Source of the DNA: Neoceratodus forsteri
Taxonomy: Eukaryota; Chordata; Ceratodontiformes; Ceratodontidae
Reading direction: 5' to 3'
Assembly (NCBI GenBank): GCA_016271365.2
Contig: CM057459.1
Location: 489,441,501 to 489,505,500, forward strand
Length of the DNA: 64,000 bases
Shown here: piece by piece, positions 20,177 to 33,110 of the stretch
Numbering within the stretch: the stretch's first letter is position 1
Layout: each line of letters begins with the position of its first letter
Translations under genes and position numbers: made by a program
The notes under the pieces: generated by a model
Database searches by the model: none
What the model saw: the letters and a program-made list of their open reading frames with translations, nothing else
What the model was told of the DNA's origin: nothing

Positions 20177-23100
20177 ATGACTGGAAAGAGATACTTAAGT
20201 AAAGTGAGAGTTGCTGGAGATGTGGCCAAGAAGTGCATAGGATCTGGAGATTAAAAGGGTGTTAAACCTTAAAAAACTGCTTCTGCAGCAGCTTCATCTA
20301 GGACTGGTAATACTAGTAGCAAAGGATTAGTTGACAGAAGTGGTGGTGGCATTAGTGCGGCCAACTTTTTCTCTGCCACATCAGTGGCATCCATGCTGGT
20401 GGATATTGGGGAAGGCCACAACAAGAGGATCAGTCCAAGAAGAAGAAAAATGACTGGCTATGGAAAATGGTCGAGGATGTGGTTGCTGTTGTTTCTGTGA
20501 CTGCTGATGGTAGTGTCACTGAGCCCGATCTGGTTGATGGGTTCCCATTTCCTAGCAATAGTGCTGAGCTTCACCATGACTCAGAGTCTGTGGAGGGAAG
20601 GCTTACTGTTGCATGAAAGTCTAATCAGAAGGAGGAAAGAGAGGATAGAGAAAGTGAAAAGAAGGACAGATCTCAGGTGGAGGAGGAGGAGGTTATCAGC
20701 CAGGATAGGGATGGGAGAGATGATTTGGACCCCCTATAGGAACCTTAAAAAAGTAATAGTAATGCTGCTGAGTCTGTGGTGCTGTGTACACCACAATTAT
20801 TTCATGGAATTACCAAAGACCCCCTCCCCCCAGTCCTTTAACTGTTGTTCCTGTTTGGACTGTTGAGCCAATTATATTGCATTGTAGTGCAGAAATCATC
20901 CTAAAAAAACACCTGTTGCCACTGCTCTACAGTCCCAGGACCACAAACATGTAAAATCAAGTGCTACAAAATGTAGTTTGGGATTTTTTATATACTGGAC
21001 TGGGCCCAGCTGACAAAGCACTGATTATCTGCCAGCAGTGACAAGCACAAGTTATCCATGCTTAAAAGGAAGTCACCTAGGCATTGGTGAACAATGCACA
21101 CACCTTAAGTATGTGCACCTGATATGCTGGAGTCAGCACCAAGGTGAAGCTGGTGCAGGGGGCCCTCTACCTTATTATGTTAATTTTGTAAGGGATCCCC
21201 AAGTGGGAGGGAAACAGTCCTGGTGGAGGCAGGGTTGACTGAGGAAAACTATTACAGATATGGTATGGTAAATTTGTTAGGATACAAATCCCGTTTACGA
21301 CAAAGTCCTGTTCAAGCTCCAAATACAAAACTAAACATAATGTACAATTAACAAAACAGTTACACAATTAAGAAAATCAATTAAAAACATGTACAATCTT
21401 TTCTCAACAGTTCATATAATCTTAGCTTAAAAATGGTTAAGCTACTGATATGCTTCAGTTCATGTGGCAGGCTGTTCAAATGTTTTTCTACACTGTTTTG
21501 TAATGTTAAATCTCCCATCTTGTTGTAGGATCAGTGCATCAAAATTCTGCTATTTGTGAAGGTTGTATGCAAGATTTTGAGAAGGAGTATATGGAATTTC
21601 CTAGTAATTGCCACAGTGGCAGTGGTGGTTTGAGAACTAGCACCCAGAGGCACCATAGCTCATCAACCACAGTCAAGAAAACACCCTATATCACTGCTTT
21701 CATTCATGCAGCATCAATGACTCCTCCGGAGCCAAATGTTAGCCCAGCAGATATGTTGCCATGCAGAGTCCAGCTGCTTTGGATATCTGGACCAGTGACC
21801 AAACAGCTGGTAGCTCCCATCTGTGCATTACAACCAGCTGGGAACATGTACCTAGGGTGCTATTTGACTCTGGAAATGGGAAAAATTGCATTAAGACCAA
21901 CTGCAGCAGAAGCAACACTCAGGGTATTCACTAGCATGCCACATTGGCAATGAAGAGTGCAACTGGCTCACAGATGGATCAGAAAATGATAGAATTGCTC
22001 CTGACTGAGGCTGATGACTGGCTGCACCCCATTCCCTAAAAGCAGGTTCCATTGTGAGCGATAATGCCATTAATGTGAACAAGTGCATAACTGATGGGAG
22101 ATCTTAGGGTGCTTTGTCTGGCACACGGTCTCACTGTAGTAGTGCAGGGGTTTCTATCAAATCCTGATAACAAGTCCATGTTGACTGCAGCCTGTCATGT
22201 CTGTTCCCACATTGCCCTTTCAGGAATAACCCATGGCTGTCTCAAGCAGCTGCAGAACCAGAACAAATTGCGTCAGCACTTGATGAAGCTCGAAGTCATG
22301 ACCAGGTGTAACTCAACACTGAACTTGATCAATCACTTGTATGAGCAGTACAAAACCATCTGGCAATATCTACTGCTGCATACAAGTCCTGACGGTGCTA
22401 GAGTCTCGATGTCTTTGACAACAGAACAGTGGTGAGCACTGGATGGCCTTATAGTGATCCTATGGCCATTTGAACATGCAACACAGGCAGTGAGGAGGGA
22501 CACTGTCTGTATCTGTCAGGCCATCCATCCTCTACTTGTGCTGAAGCAGACACTCTTAAATGTACAGCAGGTGCTGGAAGCAAGTGGTGATATAGGAAGC
22601 TTTGCCTTAATGGAACTCATTCTCCATGTAGTTGACTACAATATCCATATTTCCGGCATTTTGGAGTCTGAAGATTTTGGTATTGCCATCATGCTGGGCT
22701 TTCACTATAAACGGGGCATGTCATCGATATTTGAAGAAGGGTGTGATCAGGTCCAAAATTAACAGGTCAGTTAATAAGACATGTACATGTGGCACAGATG
22801 CTAAAGTCACAGTTATGTAAGGCACAACCTGAAAGTGATCAGACACCTGGTACAGCTACCACCTCACATTGTAAGAGGGCTGATAAAGCCTGCAAGTTAA
22901 CTGAGAAAACAAGCACACTTCGAGATGTTTTGTCACAGGTGGAAATTGAAGACATGAAAGAAAAAGAGGAGGAGATGGCTGATGAGGCAACGGGACTTAG
23001 GGCAACACAAAGTGGATGCCTATTTGTATGATACCAGGCACCTTAACATCATCGAGAAGCCCTTGCTATACTGAAGAAGAAAGGTCACAGATTGGCCAGA

Positions 23101-23270
23101 ACTGACCTCCATGGCAGTTAATTACATAGCTGTCCACCCTCTAGCATCAGTGTTGAGAGGATATTTAGTTCAGTGGGGGCCAATATGCATGATAGGCATA
23201 TGAATCTGTCCCCTCAAAATGTTGGAATGTTGACATTTATTAAAATGAATGCGAGGCACATTCCATGGAA
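20177..23270 (+). pseudogene. hAT-superfamily transposase pseudogene
   Basis: A degraded hAT transposase lies on the plus strand. A BED-finger remnant is visible at about 20980-21110 (GFF..TG..., Cys pair, then CTHLKYVH). A catalytic-core segment at about 22050 reads IVSDNAINVNKCITDG, with the second Asp of the DDE triad in SDNA. Next come LAHGLTVVVQ (22124), the motif TRCNST at about 22300 where the family has TRWNST (Trp to Cys), and WPFEHATQAVRRDT (22460). The C-terminal dimerisation domain reads SVERIFSSVGANMHDRHMN (23150-23206) and LSPQNVGMLTFIKMN. Many stops and frameshifts break it. About 21245-21520 matches nothing in the family and may be inserted. The 3' end abuts a CR1 copy. Confidence 0.8.
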
Positions 23271-24612
23271 CACAGTAACATAGAAATGGAATATGTTGAC
23301 ACGAAAGGCCTGGTAGGCCCAACTAGTCTGCACTATTTTCCCTGCTTAATATTATGTCCTGGACCTTATTTGGTCACAGGCATCCCTCCTTCCTCCCTCT
23401 CCTCTACCTATTATGCCCATATACTTATCTGCTTGAAACTCCCCATTGTCTTTGCCTCCACCACTTATTCTTACAGGCTGTTTCAGGCTTCCATCACCCT
23501 TTTTGGGAAGAAGTAGTTCCTCACAACACTCCTAAACTATCTCTACCAAGCTTCATGGCATGCTTCCTATTCTGGTGCTCCTCATCCTCTGAAAGGGACT
23601 CCCTTTCTGCACCTTGTTCACCCTGTAATGTACTAGTATGTCTCAATCATGTCAACATGCTCTCTCCAGGGAGTACATGTTAAGCTCCCACAGCCCTTCC
23701 TTATATGGCATCTCATGCAACCCCTGCACCATTTTGGTAGTGTTCCTCTGGACCACTTTCACACTGTCCATGTCTTTGCAGAGGTGTGTGTCCTCTAGAA
23801 CTGGACATAGTACTCTAGGTGGGGCCTCACTAGTGAGCTATACAGTGGCAAGACCATTTCCTTTCTCATGCTAAAAAAACCCTCCCTCTATACCACAGCA
23901 TCTGACTAGCCTTGCATACTGCCTTATCACACTGCCCTGCCACATTCAGATCATCAAATATGATTACCTCAAGATCCCTCTATTGCTTGGTGACCATAAG
24001 CACCCCCCCCCATCTTATACACAGCCTCCAGATTTCCCATCTCCAGGTGCATGACTTTACACTTTTGGGCATTGAAATTCAGCTGCCACACCCTAGAGCA
24101 CTCATGTAGTTTCCTCAGATCCCTTTACATTCTCTCCACTCCTTCCTCCCTGGGTGTCCACCCATCTGCAGAGTTTTGTGTTATCCACAAAGAAACACAC
24201 CTTCTCCTCCAGGTCTTCAGCTATATCACTTATGAAGACATTAAAGAGGACAGGGCTCAGTATTGATCCCTGTGGTACTCCACTGGTCACTCCCCTGTCT
24301 CCCAAGAGACTGCCTTTCACCACCACCCTCTGTCTCCTCTCCTTCAATCAGTTTGAAACTCATCTTATCATCTTCTCCCCAATCCCCAGGTTACTATGTT
24401 TCTTAATTAGCCTCCTGCATGATACAGCGTAAAAGGCCTTACTGAAATCTAAATAGGCCACATCCACTGCCTTCCCCTGATCCACCTTCCTGGTCACCCA
24501 ATCAAAGAAATCTATGATATGTGTTTGACACGACTTCCCCTCTGTGAAACCATGCTGCTGTCCTGAAGCCTATTTGCCTCCAGGTACTCCATCAAAACTG
24601 GCATTCCTACTG
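23268..24612 (-). mobile_element. CR1 LINE copy, RT to 3' end
   Basis: Minus-strand CR1. The 3' tail at 23268-23290 is TTCTATG-like; RT motifs lie at higher coordinates, with GDRGVTSGVPQGSILSPVLF (about 24270) and, left of that, FFVDNTKLC at about 24190. FVDN replaces the canonical FADD, so the second catalytic Asp is lost. LEEWSRVWQL-type sequence maps near 24080. The copy is 5'-truncated at about 24612, head-to-head with another CR1. Confidence 0.85.
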
Positions 24613-24659
24613 TACGAAGATTGCAGTCGTGGTGAAGTTGAACATAAAAAGCCTGCTGT

Positions 24660-25060
24660 TTTGGGCATTGGCAGGAGGGGACATGACTGAAACCTACAAG
24701 TATTGCACAGGAGTGAACAAGGTGTGAACAGAGGGTCTATATCAGAGGAAAAAAGGCACTAGAACAAGGGAGCATGCAATGAAGATAAGGGGAAATTTAG
24801 GAGATGTGTGGAAATACTTCTTCATGGAAAAGGTGGATGACTGGAACAGCCTGCCAGAGGAGGTAGTTGGGCAAAGACTGTGCGAAGCTTCAAACATGTG
24901 TGGGATAGGCGCAAGGGCATAATAGATAAAGGAAAAGGGAAGGGAATGGCACCTATGACCAACTAAGGTTAGTGATCACAGAATAAACAGGGACAAGGGG
25001 CAGACTGGATGAGTGTAAAGTTCCTTTTTCACTGACAAAGTCTATGTTTCTGTGTTTAAA
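24660..25060 (+). mobile_element. CR1 LINE 3' end
   Basis: The plus-strand frame reads DMTETYKYCTGVNKV, TREHAMKIRGNLGD, FMEKVDDWNSLPEEVV, then a 3' UTR ending GACTGGATGAG and a degenerate TCTATGTTTCTGTGTTT tail. These parallel residues of the CR1 copy at 49280-49560. Confidence 0.75.
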
Positions 25061-26772
25061 TTTCCTTCTAGTGATGTAGAGGAAGCACCGATGGAAAAAA
25101 GAATTTTCATAGGGGATAACTCCAGTTTGGAAGACTGTGACGGATGCTTTCTTGAGGATGATGACTGAATCATTTAAAAAAAATGTGTCCATGCTTTCCT
25201 TCTCAGCTAAAAACTCTTCCTTATGATTCTCTACTGTTTTCTGTCAATATATTTTCCCCAAGTTGCACTGCTGTTGTTCAGTAAATCCTTCTGATTACGT
25301 CCATCCACGCCATCCTATGTCATACTAACAATCACATTGGCCCCCTCCAAATCCACAGACTGTATCCTCCATGCTAGAAAACATGACTATCATAAATGTC
25401 ATTGCCAGTCATGCAGACTATGCATCCATTCCAGAAATAAAGACACCACCTCATTTTCATCCTGCATCATGATTCTGTCCTCCAAATCCACCAACAATAT
25501 TGAGCACCTATGCATCCACAGCCCTGAGCCTCCAGACTGAGAAATCCTGACTATTAAGCCATCTTAAATGCTGATGCCAACCATGCAGATCATGCATCCT
25601 CAAGCAATCTTGAAGACACAACCTCCTCTGGCCTGCTTAAGAAGTCAACAGCTACTAACAAGATGTGTGCCACAGCTGCCTCCAATGCATGCATACATAC
25701 AGAATCCATAGTGAGAAACATGGGTTTGATTTTCAAATGATCAGAAATGATGCAATGTGCCTGTGTCAAAGAGACATGATGCAAAGGGCACACTGTGCAG
25801 TCTCTTCCATTATTCCCGATGGTGAGATTTTCAAACTCCTGCACTGGCAACAAGCCTCACCTGTAATTAGCACCCTGCACTGCCAATGTCAACAGGAAAC
25901 ACTCCAGTCAGGGTGTCCAGGTGTGAGCAGCTGGCACAGAGGACACAGCTGCAGCTGAGTATGATATGCTGGCAGTGTACATGCACTGCTGTGTTGCTAG
26001 CTGGACATGGTGATGACTGCCCTTGCACCAGTATTGTAGGCCAGCATAGCACTCTAAGACCTTACATCACAGTACGTGGTCCAAGGCATCTCCATCCAGT
26101 ATCCATGGTCAACATAACATGGAGGGTATTTTTTCTGTGATGGACATACTGGCATAGTTGGGGGCAGTCTATCCCTTTGGCATATGTGTGTATGTTGTTG
26201 CTGTGTGTATGCCATGGGATTAATGGCAGAACATGAACTGAGCTTGGCAGTTCATTCCACATGTTCTGGGACAATATGTACACAACCTGCTACTTACAAA
26301 GATACACAAATCCACTTTCACTTGACCTAGCAGTTACCAACTGCATGACAGCAGATTGAAAGGTCATGCATATGGTGACACAGGGAGGACTCCTATGGTA
26401 ATCCTGGCCACTGGGCACAGAGCTTCAATGTTGAGGACCCTTGTTTATGACCCACCACAACCAACACCTCATTGCATGTTATAATGCATGTAATGACTGT
26501 GCTGTCCACAGAGTACCTCACCCAATGGTGACAGTCATAATACTGATCGCCCTGTTGAGGCAGTCACCATCCCTGTTACATTGTCTCTCTCTGGCCCTGT
26601 CCTGGGTCTGTGCCACCTACCACCTCCAAACCTGACCCTTCCTGTCCCCTTTAACCTTTTCCAAGCACCTGGGCACACAGATCTGTGGCAGATTTCTGCA
26701 CAACCATCTCAAAACTTGTAGCAATCCTCTCCCATGCACCATTTGTTTGACACATGGGTTCAGTTGTGGCCA
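25061..26772. other. Unassigned; fragments of palindromic-type elements
   Basis: No gene is recognisable. GATTTTCAAATGATC at about 25728 and GAGATTTTCAAACTCC at about 25826, with runs such as ATGATGCAA, resemble the ends and body of the 26.8-27.5 kb element, so this may be a related, rearranged copy. Short open frames here lack motifs. Confidence 0.35.
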
Positions 26773-27504
26773 GGGCAGGATTTTCAAAGGCCAGAGAATG
26801 ATGCAGGATGCTTTTATCAAAAACAAATGATACAAGGAGCAGGATGCATCAAAACTTATGTTAATTCTGATTTTCAAATGGTGCTTGCATCAAAAACAGG
26901 TCTACATGGGACAAACTGGCTTGCACCATTCTTGCACCAAAAAAATGCCTGTGCCATGTCAGAAGGGATGCCTACATCACTGAAATGATGCACTATCCCC
27001 ATATTTGGAATTTTCAAGGAATGTGAGTCCTGTCCTTGTGCCTAAGATGCATGTCGCTGTTAGACCAGCCAGAGCTGGTCTAAGGGACACTAGAGCATAT
27101 AAAGAGGCCCTCAGCAGGTAGTCAGACCTGACTATACTACTTTTAAGGGCCAATATTCCCCTGCAGGACTAGTTTAGATCATTTTGAGGCTTAGTCTTGG
27201 CCATTTCATCTGCTGTATTTTTTAACTTAACTTTTGTAATTCTCATCCTTTGTGTCATTTTTGACTCAGCTTGCACCATTTTTGTGATTCAACTTTCAGC
27301 ATTTTTTGGTGCAGCTTATGTCATTCTCTGGTCTCGTGTCATGTTGTTGTGCAGTGGACCTCTTACATCCATCTGTAGGACTTTGCTACAGAGAACTATT
27401 TTCTTACAAAATATGCACACAATATTTGGCACACCTGGATCTGATGCAAGGTAGTTATTTGACACAGTTTGCGTGGCTCTAAGGGCCCTTTGAAAATCTA
27501 GCCC
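26773..27504. mobile_element. Non-autonomous DNA element with GATTTTCAAAGG ends
   Basis: The left end, GGGCAGGATTTTCAAAGGCC (26773-26792), is nearly the complement of the right end, whose complement reads GGGCTAGATTTTCAAAGGGC (27485-27504). The interior is rich in TGCACC, ATGATGCA and TTTTTGG-type words on both strands and encodes nothing recognisable. It is similar in style to the GATATTCAAA elements further right. Confidence 0.55.
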
Positions 27505-28140
27505 AAGGTGTTTGGCACCAGGACTTCTCACGTACCAAAATCAGGTGCAAGATCCCTTATACACAAGGCTCCGATGCAAGCTGCCATTTGCCACAACTTG
27601 TGTCGATCTAAGGGCACTCTGAATATTAAGCCAATGGAATTTACATACTGCCTAAATGTAGTTGCCATACAGACCTTCTACCAGCCAACCAACCAACCAG
27701 CAAGTCATCCAGCCGACCCTTAAGATGAGTCTCCAGTCACACAACGCATCACACCAGCAAAAGAGGATGTACATCAATGCACATGTTTGTCAGCTTTGAA
27801 AATAAGTTATTTTCTCTGTATTGCTCACTCCATATCATCACTGTTGGTGGTGAGTCTGCCCTCACTCCCAAAAGGCTTACCCCTTGCCTGACAGACATCA
27901 AAGTTTATTGTTTTTGTTCCTTATGTCTCCCTTTCACTGCAGATTTTACTGTTAACATGAAAGACAGTCACACTGTAAGTTGCCTCCACATCCTCCAGCC
28001 ATCTCTCTGGTGCTGTTGTGCCAGTACATGGCATGGCCATCACTATTATGTTGGTAAGTATCATGAGTTGATTCTTTTGTTCTTTTCTAGTTTCATTTTA
28101 AGGTGCCTTTCATGAGTACACAGGTGCACAGTGGTCAAGT
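27505..28140. other. Unassigned
   Basis: Contains ACCAACCAACCAACCAGCAA at about 27680 and otherwise unique-looking DNA. No gene motif is recognisable in either strand. Confidence 0.35.
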
Positions 28141-28149
28141 CCTTCAAAG

Positions 28150-28660
28150 TCATTTCTCTCTTTTTCTTCACAGGTGACAGGTACAGTAAGATTGGGAGTG
28201 AACAACAGATAAACCATGCAGCCACCACTGTGTCCATAACATTCTAAGTTATTTTTTCTTCACATATGACATGTTCAGTAAGACTTGGAAAGGATAACAG
28301 ATATGCCCTCTGGCCAGCAAGGGGTGCCAGGAGAGTGTAACAAATTTCTCTTTCCTCTTTTCAGGTGACAGGTTTGGTAAGACTTGGAGTTGGCAATGGA
28401 TATGCAGTCCATGTGATGATCCACACTGTGCCTGAGTACAGTCTAAATAATTTTGTCTTATATTCACAGATCTTGTTTCATGCTGCCTTTTCATCCAGCA
28501 AGAGTTCTTCTCTTCCTTCTTCTCTGTCTATGGCACCATCATGCCATTTCAAAACAAGGCAATCACTAATGTGTTGATGAGTACTGTTTCAGATAATTCT
28601 TTTTCTTTTAATTGTTTATTTCTGGTTTCCTTTCACAGGTGCAAGAGCAACACAATAGGG
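28150..28660. repeat. Degenerate tandem repeat, 93-99 bp unit
   Basis: CTTCACAGGTGACAGGTACA (about 28167), CTTCACATATGACATGTTCA (about 28259) and CTTTTCAGGTGACAGGTTTG (about 28356) each lead into GTAAGAxTTGG. A partial copy with TTTCACAGGTGCAAGAG lies near 28632. The units begin like a pyrimidine tract plus AG, but nothing shows they are exons. Confidence 0.6.
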
Positions 28661-29260
28661 ATTGTACAAAAGTCTCAGTAATTTCTATATTGTATTCACA
28701 GGTTTTTCTTTCCATTATGTCATGACTGAAAAACTATTAAAGCAAGCAAGCCATCACTATCTCATCCACCAGAAGATTGTTGATGTGTTCAACATTACAC
28801 ACTCATGCTCATACCTCCTCCTCCTCCTCCTCCAGCATCTCTAGCACTGCGGTGGGTGGACAGTCACACCATGTGGCACAAAGTAGCACCAAATGTTCAA
28901 GTGGGTGCCATAGGAGACTGCACTCTGTATAAAATTAAGTCTGTTTATGCTGATAGGCAAACTCCTGCCAGCTTGATACAATGGCAAGGTGGGGGTAGGG
29001 GAGCTCAACATTTTTTTTAAAGCTTAAAAAAACAGCCTTTCGTGCTATAGTTGCTTAGTTTTGTATATTTTATTTTTCATTCACTCCCAAAGTTTTGCCC
29101 TACAATTAGGGCTTTTCAGTGGACTTCAAAAACATAAAAAAGAAAAATACATTTGTTCACCATTTTGATGAAATTGTACATTATTTTGTTGAAAGTGTAC
29201 ATAAAAAGCACATAAAGTGCTTTAAAATGATAATGCATATTATATGACAGTTATACTCAG
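28661..29260. other. Unassigned AT-rich DNA with (CTC)n
   Basis: A CTCCTCCTCCTCCTCC run at about 28815-28835 is the only obvious repeat. The rest is AT-rich without motifs. Confidence 0.4.
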
Positions 29261-30829
29261 AGGCCCGGATATTCAAACTGCGCCAGGCTGTGGTGCAAGC
29301 CTGGGTGCAGCTCAACTTTGTTGCGCAGGGGAGTGGCCTGGGTGATATTCAACGGAGCTGCTCTATGGCACAGCAGCTTTGAATATCGCACCATGGTCAC
29401 CCCCACTGTGCATGGCACAGTGGCACTGCACCAGCGCAGGTGGTCAGAGTGGAGCATGGAGATGCGCTAGCGCAAGTGCCATTGTGCCATGCACAGCACC
29501 TGCGATATTCAAAAGGGGACATGCAAATGGGGCCACAATTTATGCAAGGAACACAGGGGGCCATTTTCATCTCATCATGGCCCCATTTGCATGCCATTAG
29601 CATGCAGGCGCCGATCCCCGAGGACTTGCACCTGGTGCCCTGCCAGGCAGCAGCCATCAGGGACCGATGCCCCCTGCAGCCCGATTGTGGGCATTTGTGT
29701 AAAAAAGAAAACCCCTCCTATGTCCCTGGTGGTCCAGTGAACCTCTATGTGCCCGATCGTGGGCATCTGTCCTGACGATTATGCTCCCCAAATCCAATAT
29801 CCCTGGTAGTCCAGTGGACCGATTGCTGCCCAATCACGGGCATCTGTACCTCAGCAAATACCCCTAAGACCCTGGTGGTCTAGTATACCTCCCTCCCACC
29901 CGCCCACTGGGCCCCACGCCCTGTTCCCCCGTCAGCGCGGGCGAGCGCGACACCCACCCGCCTGCCGCCCCACCACCCACCGACTGACAGCTCAGTAGGC
30001 TGCACTCCCCGATGGTTCTGGCGTGAGCCAATGGGCGTGCAACTCATACCCGTCTACTCGGTCAGATATGTGAATGAATTCATTCACATATCTGGACTAA
30101 TGGTACAATATGAGCTGCACGCCCGATAGCTCATGCTGTGAACGATAAACATGCACTCTACCAAGCTGTCAGTCGGCCGGACAGCGGTGGCAGGCGGTCG
30201 GTGCTGCCACCTGCCAGCTGATGGGGGGAGCGGGGCAGTGGGGCTCAGTGGGTCGGTGGGGTGGGGGGTACACTAGACCACCAGGGTCTTAGGGGTATTT
30301 GCTGAGGTACAGATGCCCGCGATCGGGCAGCAATCGGCCCACTGGATCACCAGGGATATTGGACTTGGGGGGGTTCTATTACTGATGCCTGCAATTGGGC
30401 TCAGTGCGGTCCACTGGACCACCAGGGACGTTGGACTTGGGGGGATTTCTACATGGATGCCCATGATGGGGCATGGGGGGGCACCACCAGGTGCTGCAGG
30501 AACTCGGGTGGCCACCCACAGGTGGCAGCTGCTGTGTTGCACCATGCAATGCGGCAGCTCACCTGTGGGTGGCCATCACCTGTTCCTTTTTTTTGTGGTG
30601 TAACTTTGTGCAGGCGCTGGTGGGGTTGTGCATGCATGACTGTGCACATCCCAGGCTGAATATCGGGCTGTGCAGGTTATGCATGGGTGCGCCCCCCCAC
30701 CTGTGCCTGCATACATTACTGATGTGCTCTGGCACATTGGGATTTGTGCAGCACACTTTTCCTTTTAATATCACGCCGGGGCGCATCAGTGGGTTGTGCA
30801 TGGTGCAACACTTTTGAATATCTGGGCCT
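29261..30829. mobile_element. Palindromic non-autonomous DNA element, ~1.57 kb
   Basis: Terminal repeats are AGGCCCGGATATTCAAA (29261-29277) and its near-complement at 30813-30829. The middle is a large inverted repeat: the segment at about 29785-29895 (CCCTGGTGGTCTAGT and neighbours) is complementary to about 30262-30375. The exact centre is a perfect 32 bp palindrome at 30063-30094. Motifs of the form GATATTCAA recur in the left outer arm. The core, about 29900-30260, is GC- and CpG-rich compared with its surroundings. No coding sequence is recognisable. The superfamily is undetermined because no clear target duplication is seen. Confidence 0.7.
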
Positions 30830-31310
30830 GTTATTGCAACTAATAATTTCTGTGACTACTCAACTTCATAACCTTTCACCCCTCTGCTAACCTCCCCCTG
30901 CCAACTTCCCCTCCCCCTTCTCCCCACCTCCTTCCTGCCAAAGCCCCAGGGCAGCTGCCCCCTATCCCTGCTCTTCCCTTCACCCCCACTTTCTGTATTC
31001 TGTGACAAAGCCGCCTCAGGCTTCTCCCACCATGCTCTGTGATTAACATCTGTTTGACTCCCTTCTTTGTTTTTTACTGAGGCTAGTTCAGAATGTCAAA
31101 ATGCACTCCAACTTCATGTAACACCTCTGACTCTGTAACAGCCTATATGCCTGCTACCTGTATAGCTGTAACCTCTTGTGTACTCTGAATGTTCTGTAAC
31201 TTGTTTATGTAAATTTGTCCCTCGTCCACTTGACATGGGACTTCTGTAAAGGAGCCTTCCTGTCTCAAAGGTAATAATCTGCAATTTGAAATAAATAAAT
31301 AAATACTATT
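30830..31310 (+). other. Possible LINE 3' end with AAAT tail
   Basis: A pyrimidine-rich stretch is followed by TCTGTAACTTGTTTATGTAA and ends in GAAATAAATAAATAAATAC at 31288-31307, the kind of tail seen on plus-strand retroelements. There are no coding motifs. Confidence 0.3.
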
Positions 31311-32560
31311 TTATGTTTTTGATAATGTTATGCAAAATGCTTCTTATGTTTCTTTTATATAATTTTTTTGTATAAAAATAAGCACAATAAACTTCGTGTA
31401 CCAGAAATTCTCTAGCTCATTATTTAATTACTGCCAGTTTAAAACAATTTCTCATTCCCTTCTACCAACAAATGTTTTTGTGTGCACACATATTCATTTT
31501 TACTGTGGCTACTTGACATATTTTCCTTTTGACCAGTAACAGATCCAGTATTTTTTTGTTTTTTTAATAATTTTGTTTTATACTTTTTATACTTCAATTT
31601 ATCACCAGATGTGTAACAAATTATTAGAGTTAAGCTTTTTCCACCTTTTTCAATGAATTCTTATAATAGTCAAATAAACATAAAAACCCAAACATAAGCA
31701 GATATGTAGGGTGGCACCATGTAGCAGCATGCAGCAGCATGATACATTTTTCATGGTAGTTGGGAAAAACTCTGGAACAGAGGATGTATGTCTACTGTGA
31801 TCGCTACATAACATTTCCCATAATGTCCATTGTAGTACAGTAGTAGCCACAGACATTGCAAGCTATTTCCAGATATTTCGCTAAATTTCCAAAGAGTTTC
31901 TCTCTGCTGCCCCTACTATAGAAATGGGGAAAGCATTGGACATATCTGGAAATATCACAGAAATTTCAGGAAATAGCTGGCAGGGTCTGTGGCTGCTACT
32001 GTAGCTGTGGAGGGTAAAATGAAACACAGGGCAATATCTTGTAGCAGCATACACCAACATGACATATGCTGGTAGCAGAGAAAAATGTTGGGAGCACATA
32101 ATTCAAGTGTGTTATGCTTTTCACACTTTTTATCATACAGTGTGTTACAAGAAATGTGATTTGGGGACTGACACATAATGAAGTGTCATGTAGCAGTAGC
32201 ATCAGTACAATAGTACCACCATTTCATAATTTCTTGAACTGAGAAATGTATATTTTGTACTTCCTCTCTTTAACATCCCTCTTGATAACAATATATATTT
32301 TTACTATCAGAAAATAGTGGCACCAAGTGATGTCAAGTATCTGGATGTCTTTAGTCATGATGGAGCATGATGCTGGGTATCGCAGGAGTGTAGGAGGGGT
32401 ATTGCAGGGCCATGATGCTAGTGCAGGTAAGGTGATTCAGTGGTTTAAGTACTTTTGTGAAAGTTAAATTCCACAAGTGGAATTCTAGTGGCATTATTTC
32501 TTATTTGTACATGAATTTTTGAGCAAACTTTGCCGTTTAGAAATTTTGAAAGTATCCACA
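31311..32560. other. Unassigned AT-rich DNA with a foldback
   Basis: An inverted repeat pairs about 31823-31890 (GTACAGTAGTAGCCACAGAC, GCTATTTCC) with about 31944-32012 (GTCTGTGGCTGCTACTGTAG, GGAAATAGC). The loop is about 50-60 bp. The outer flanks carry GTAGCAGCAT in both orientations. No gene is supported. Confidence 0.5.
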
Positions 32561-32569
32561 AGGAGTGTT

Positions 32570-33110
32570 AACCTACTAAACCACATTTATCCAGCTAATT
32601 AGATTCCAGGACATCTGTACTTTGGTATGCATGCCACATCTTGAGTGTATACTTGCAATAGCAGTGGAGCTATAAACATCCAAATATTTTGAAAAGTTTC
32701 ACACAATATAACAAATAATTAAATTGTGAGGTTTTGAACTCCTGTAACTTACAATTTATAAAATCAATTACTTCTCTGTTTAGAAGTTTCTATGACTTTC
32801 TAAAGAAAGTATACATATAGATTTTCAATTATCTAGCTCCAAAGGTGGATAAATTGTAAGCACAGAAATATTTTCAGAAATTTCCACATGAATAGTAAAC
32901 TGCCAGACTTTGAGGCCCTATAACTTCCCTGCCCCTCATCCAAATGACATTACACTTGGAATCCTTTTAGGACCTCTCCAAACAATGCACACCTTTCAGA
33001 TCTCAATATATAAAATGCCTGAGCTATAACCAATTAAAGAATTTCAGAAAATTCCACAACATTTAATGGAACTGTGTGAAAATTCTGGGAAATCAGAACT
33101 GGCTAATTTT
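32570..33110. repeat. AT-rich satellite-like family, locus 1
   Basis: Units share words with 39.5-41.7 kb: CTAGCTCCAAAG (about 32835 and 41250), CCTGTAACTTA (about 32742 and 41157), ATGCATG.CA followed by AAACATCCA. About three degenerate units of 150-190 bp are visible. Confidence 0.5.

Noticed and set aside
23268..25060. Twin-priming inversion of one CR1 insertion
   Set aside because: Both halves contain their own 3' end, which twin priming does not produce.
27664..27690. ACCA-rich run as a functional site
   Set aside because: Simple-sequence drift; too short to support any function.
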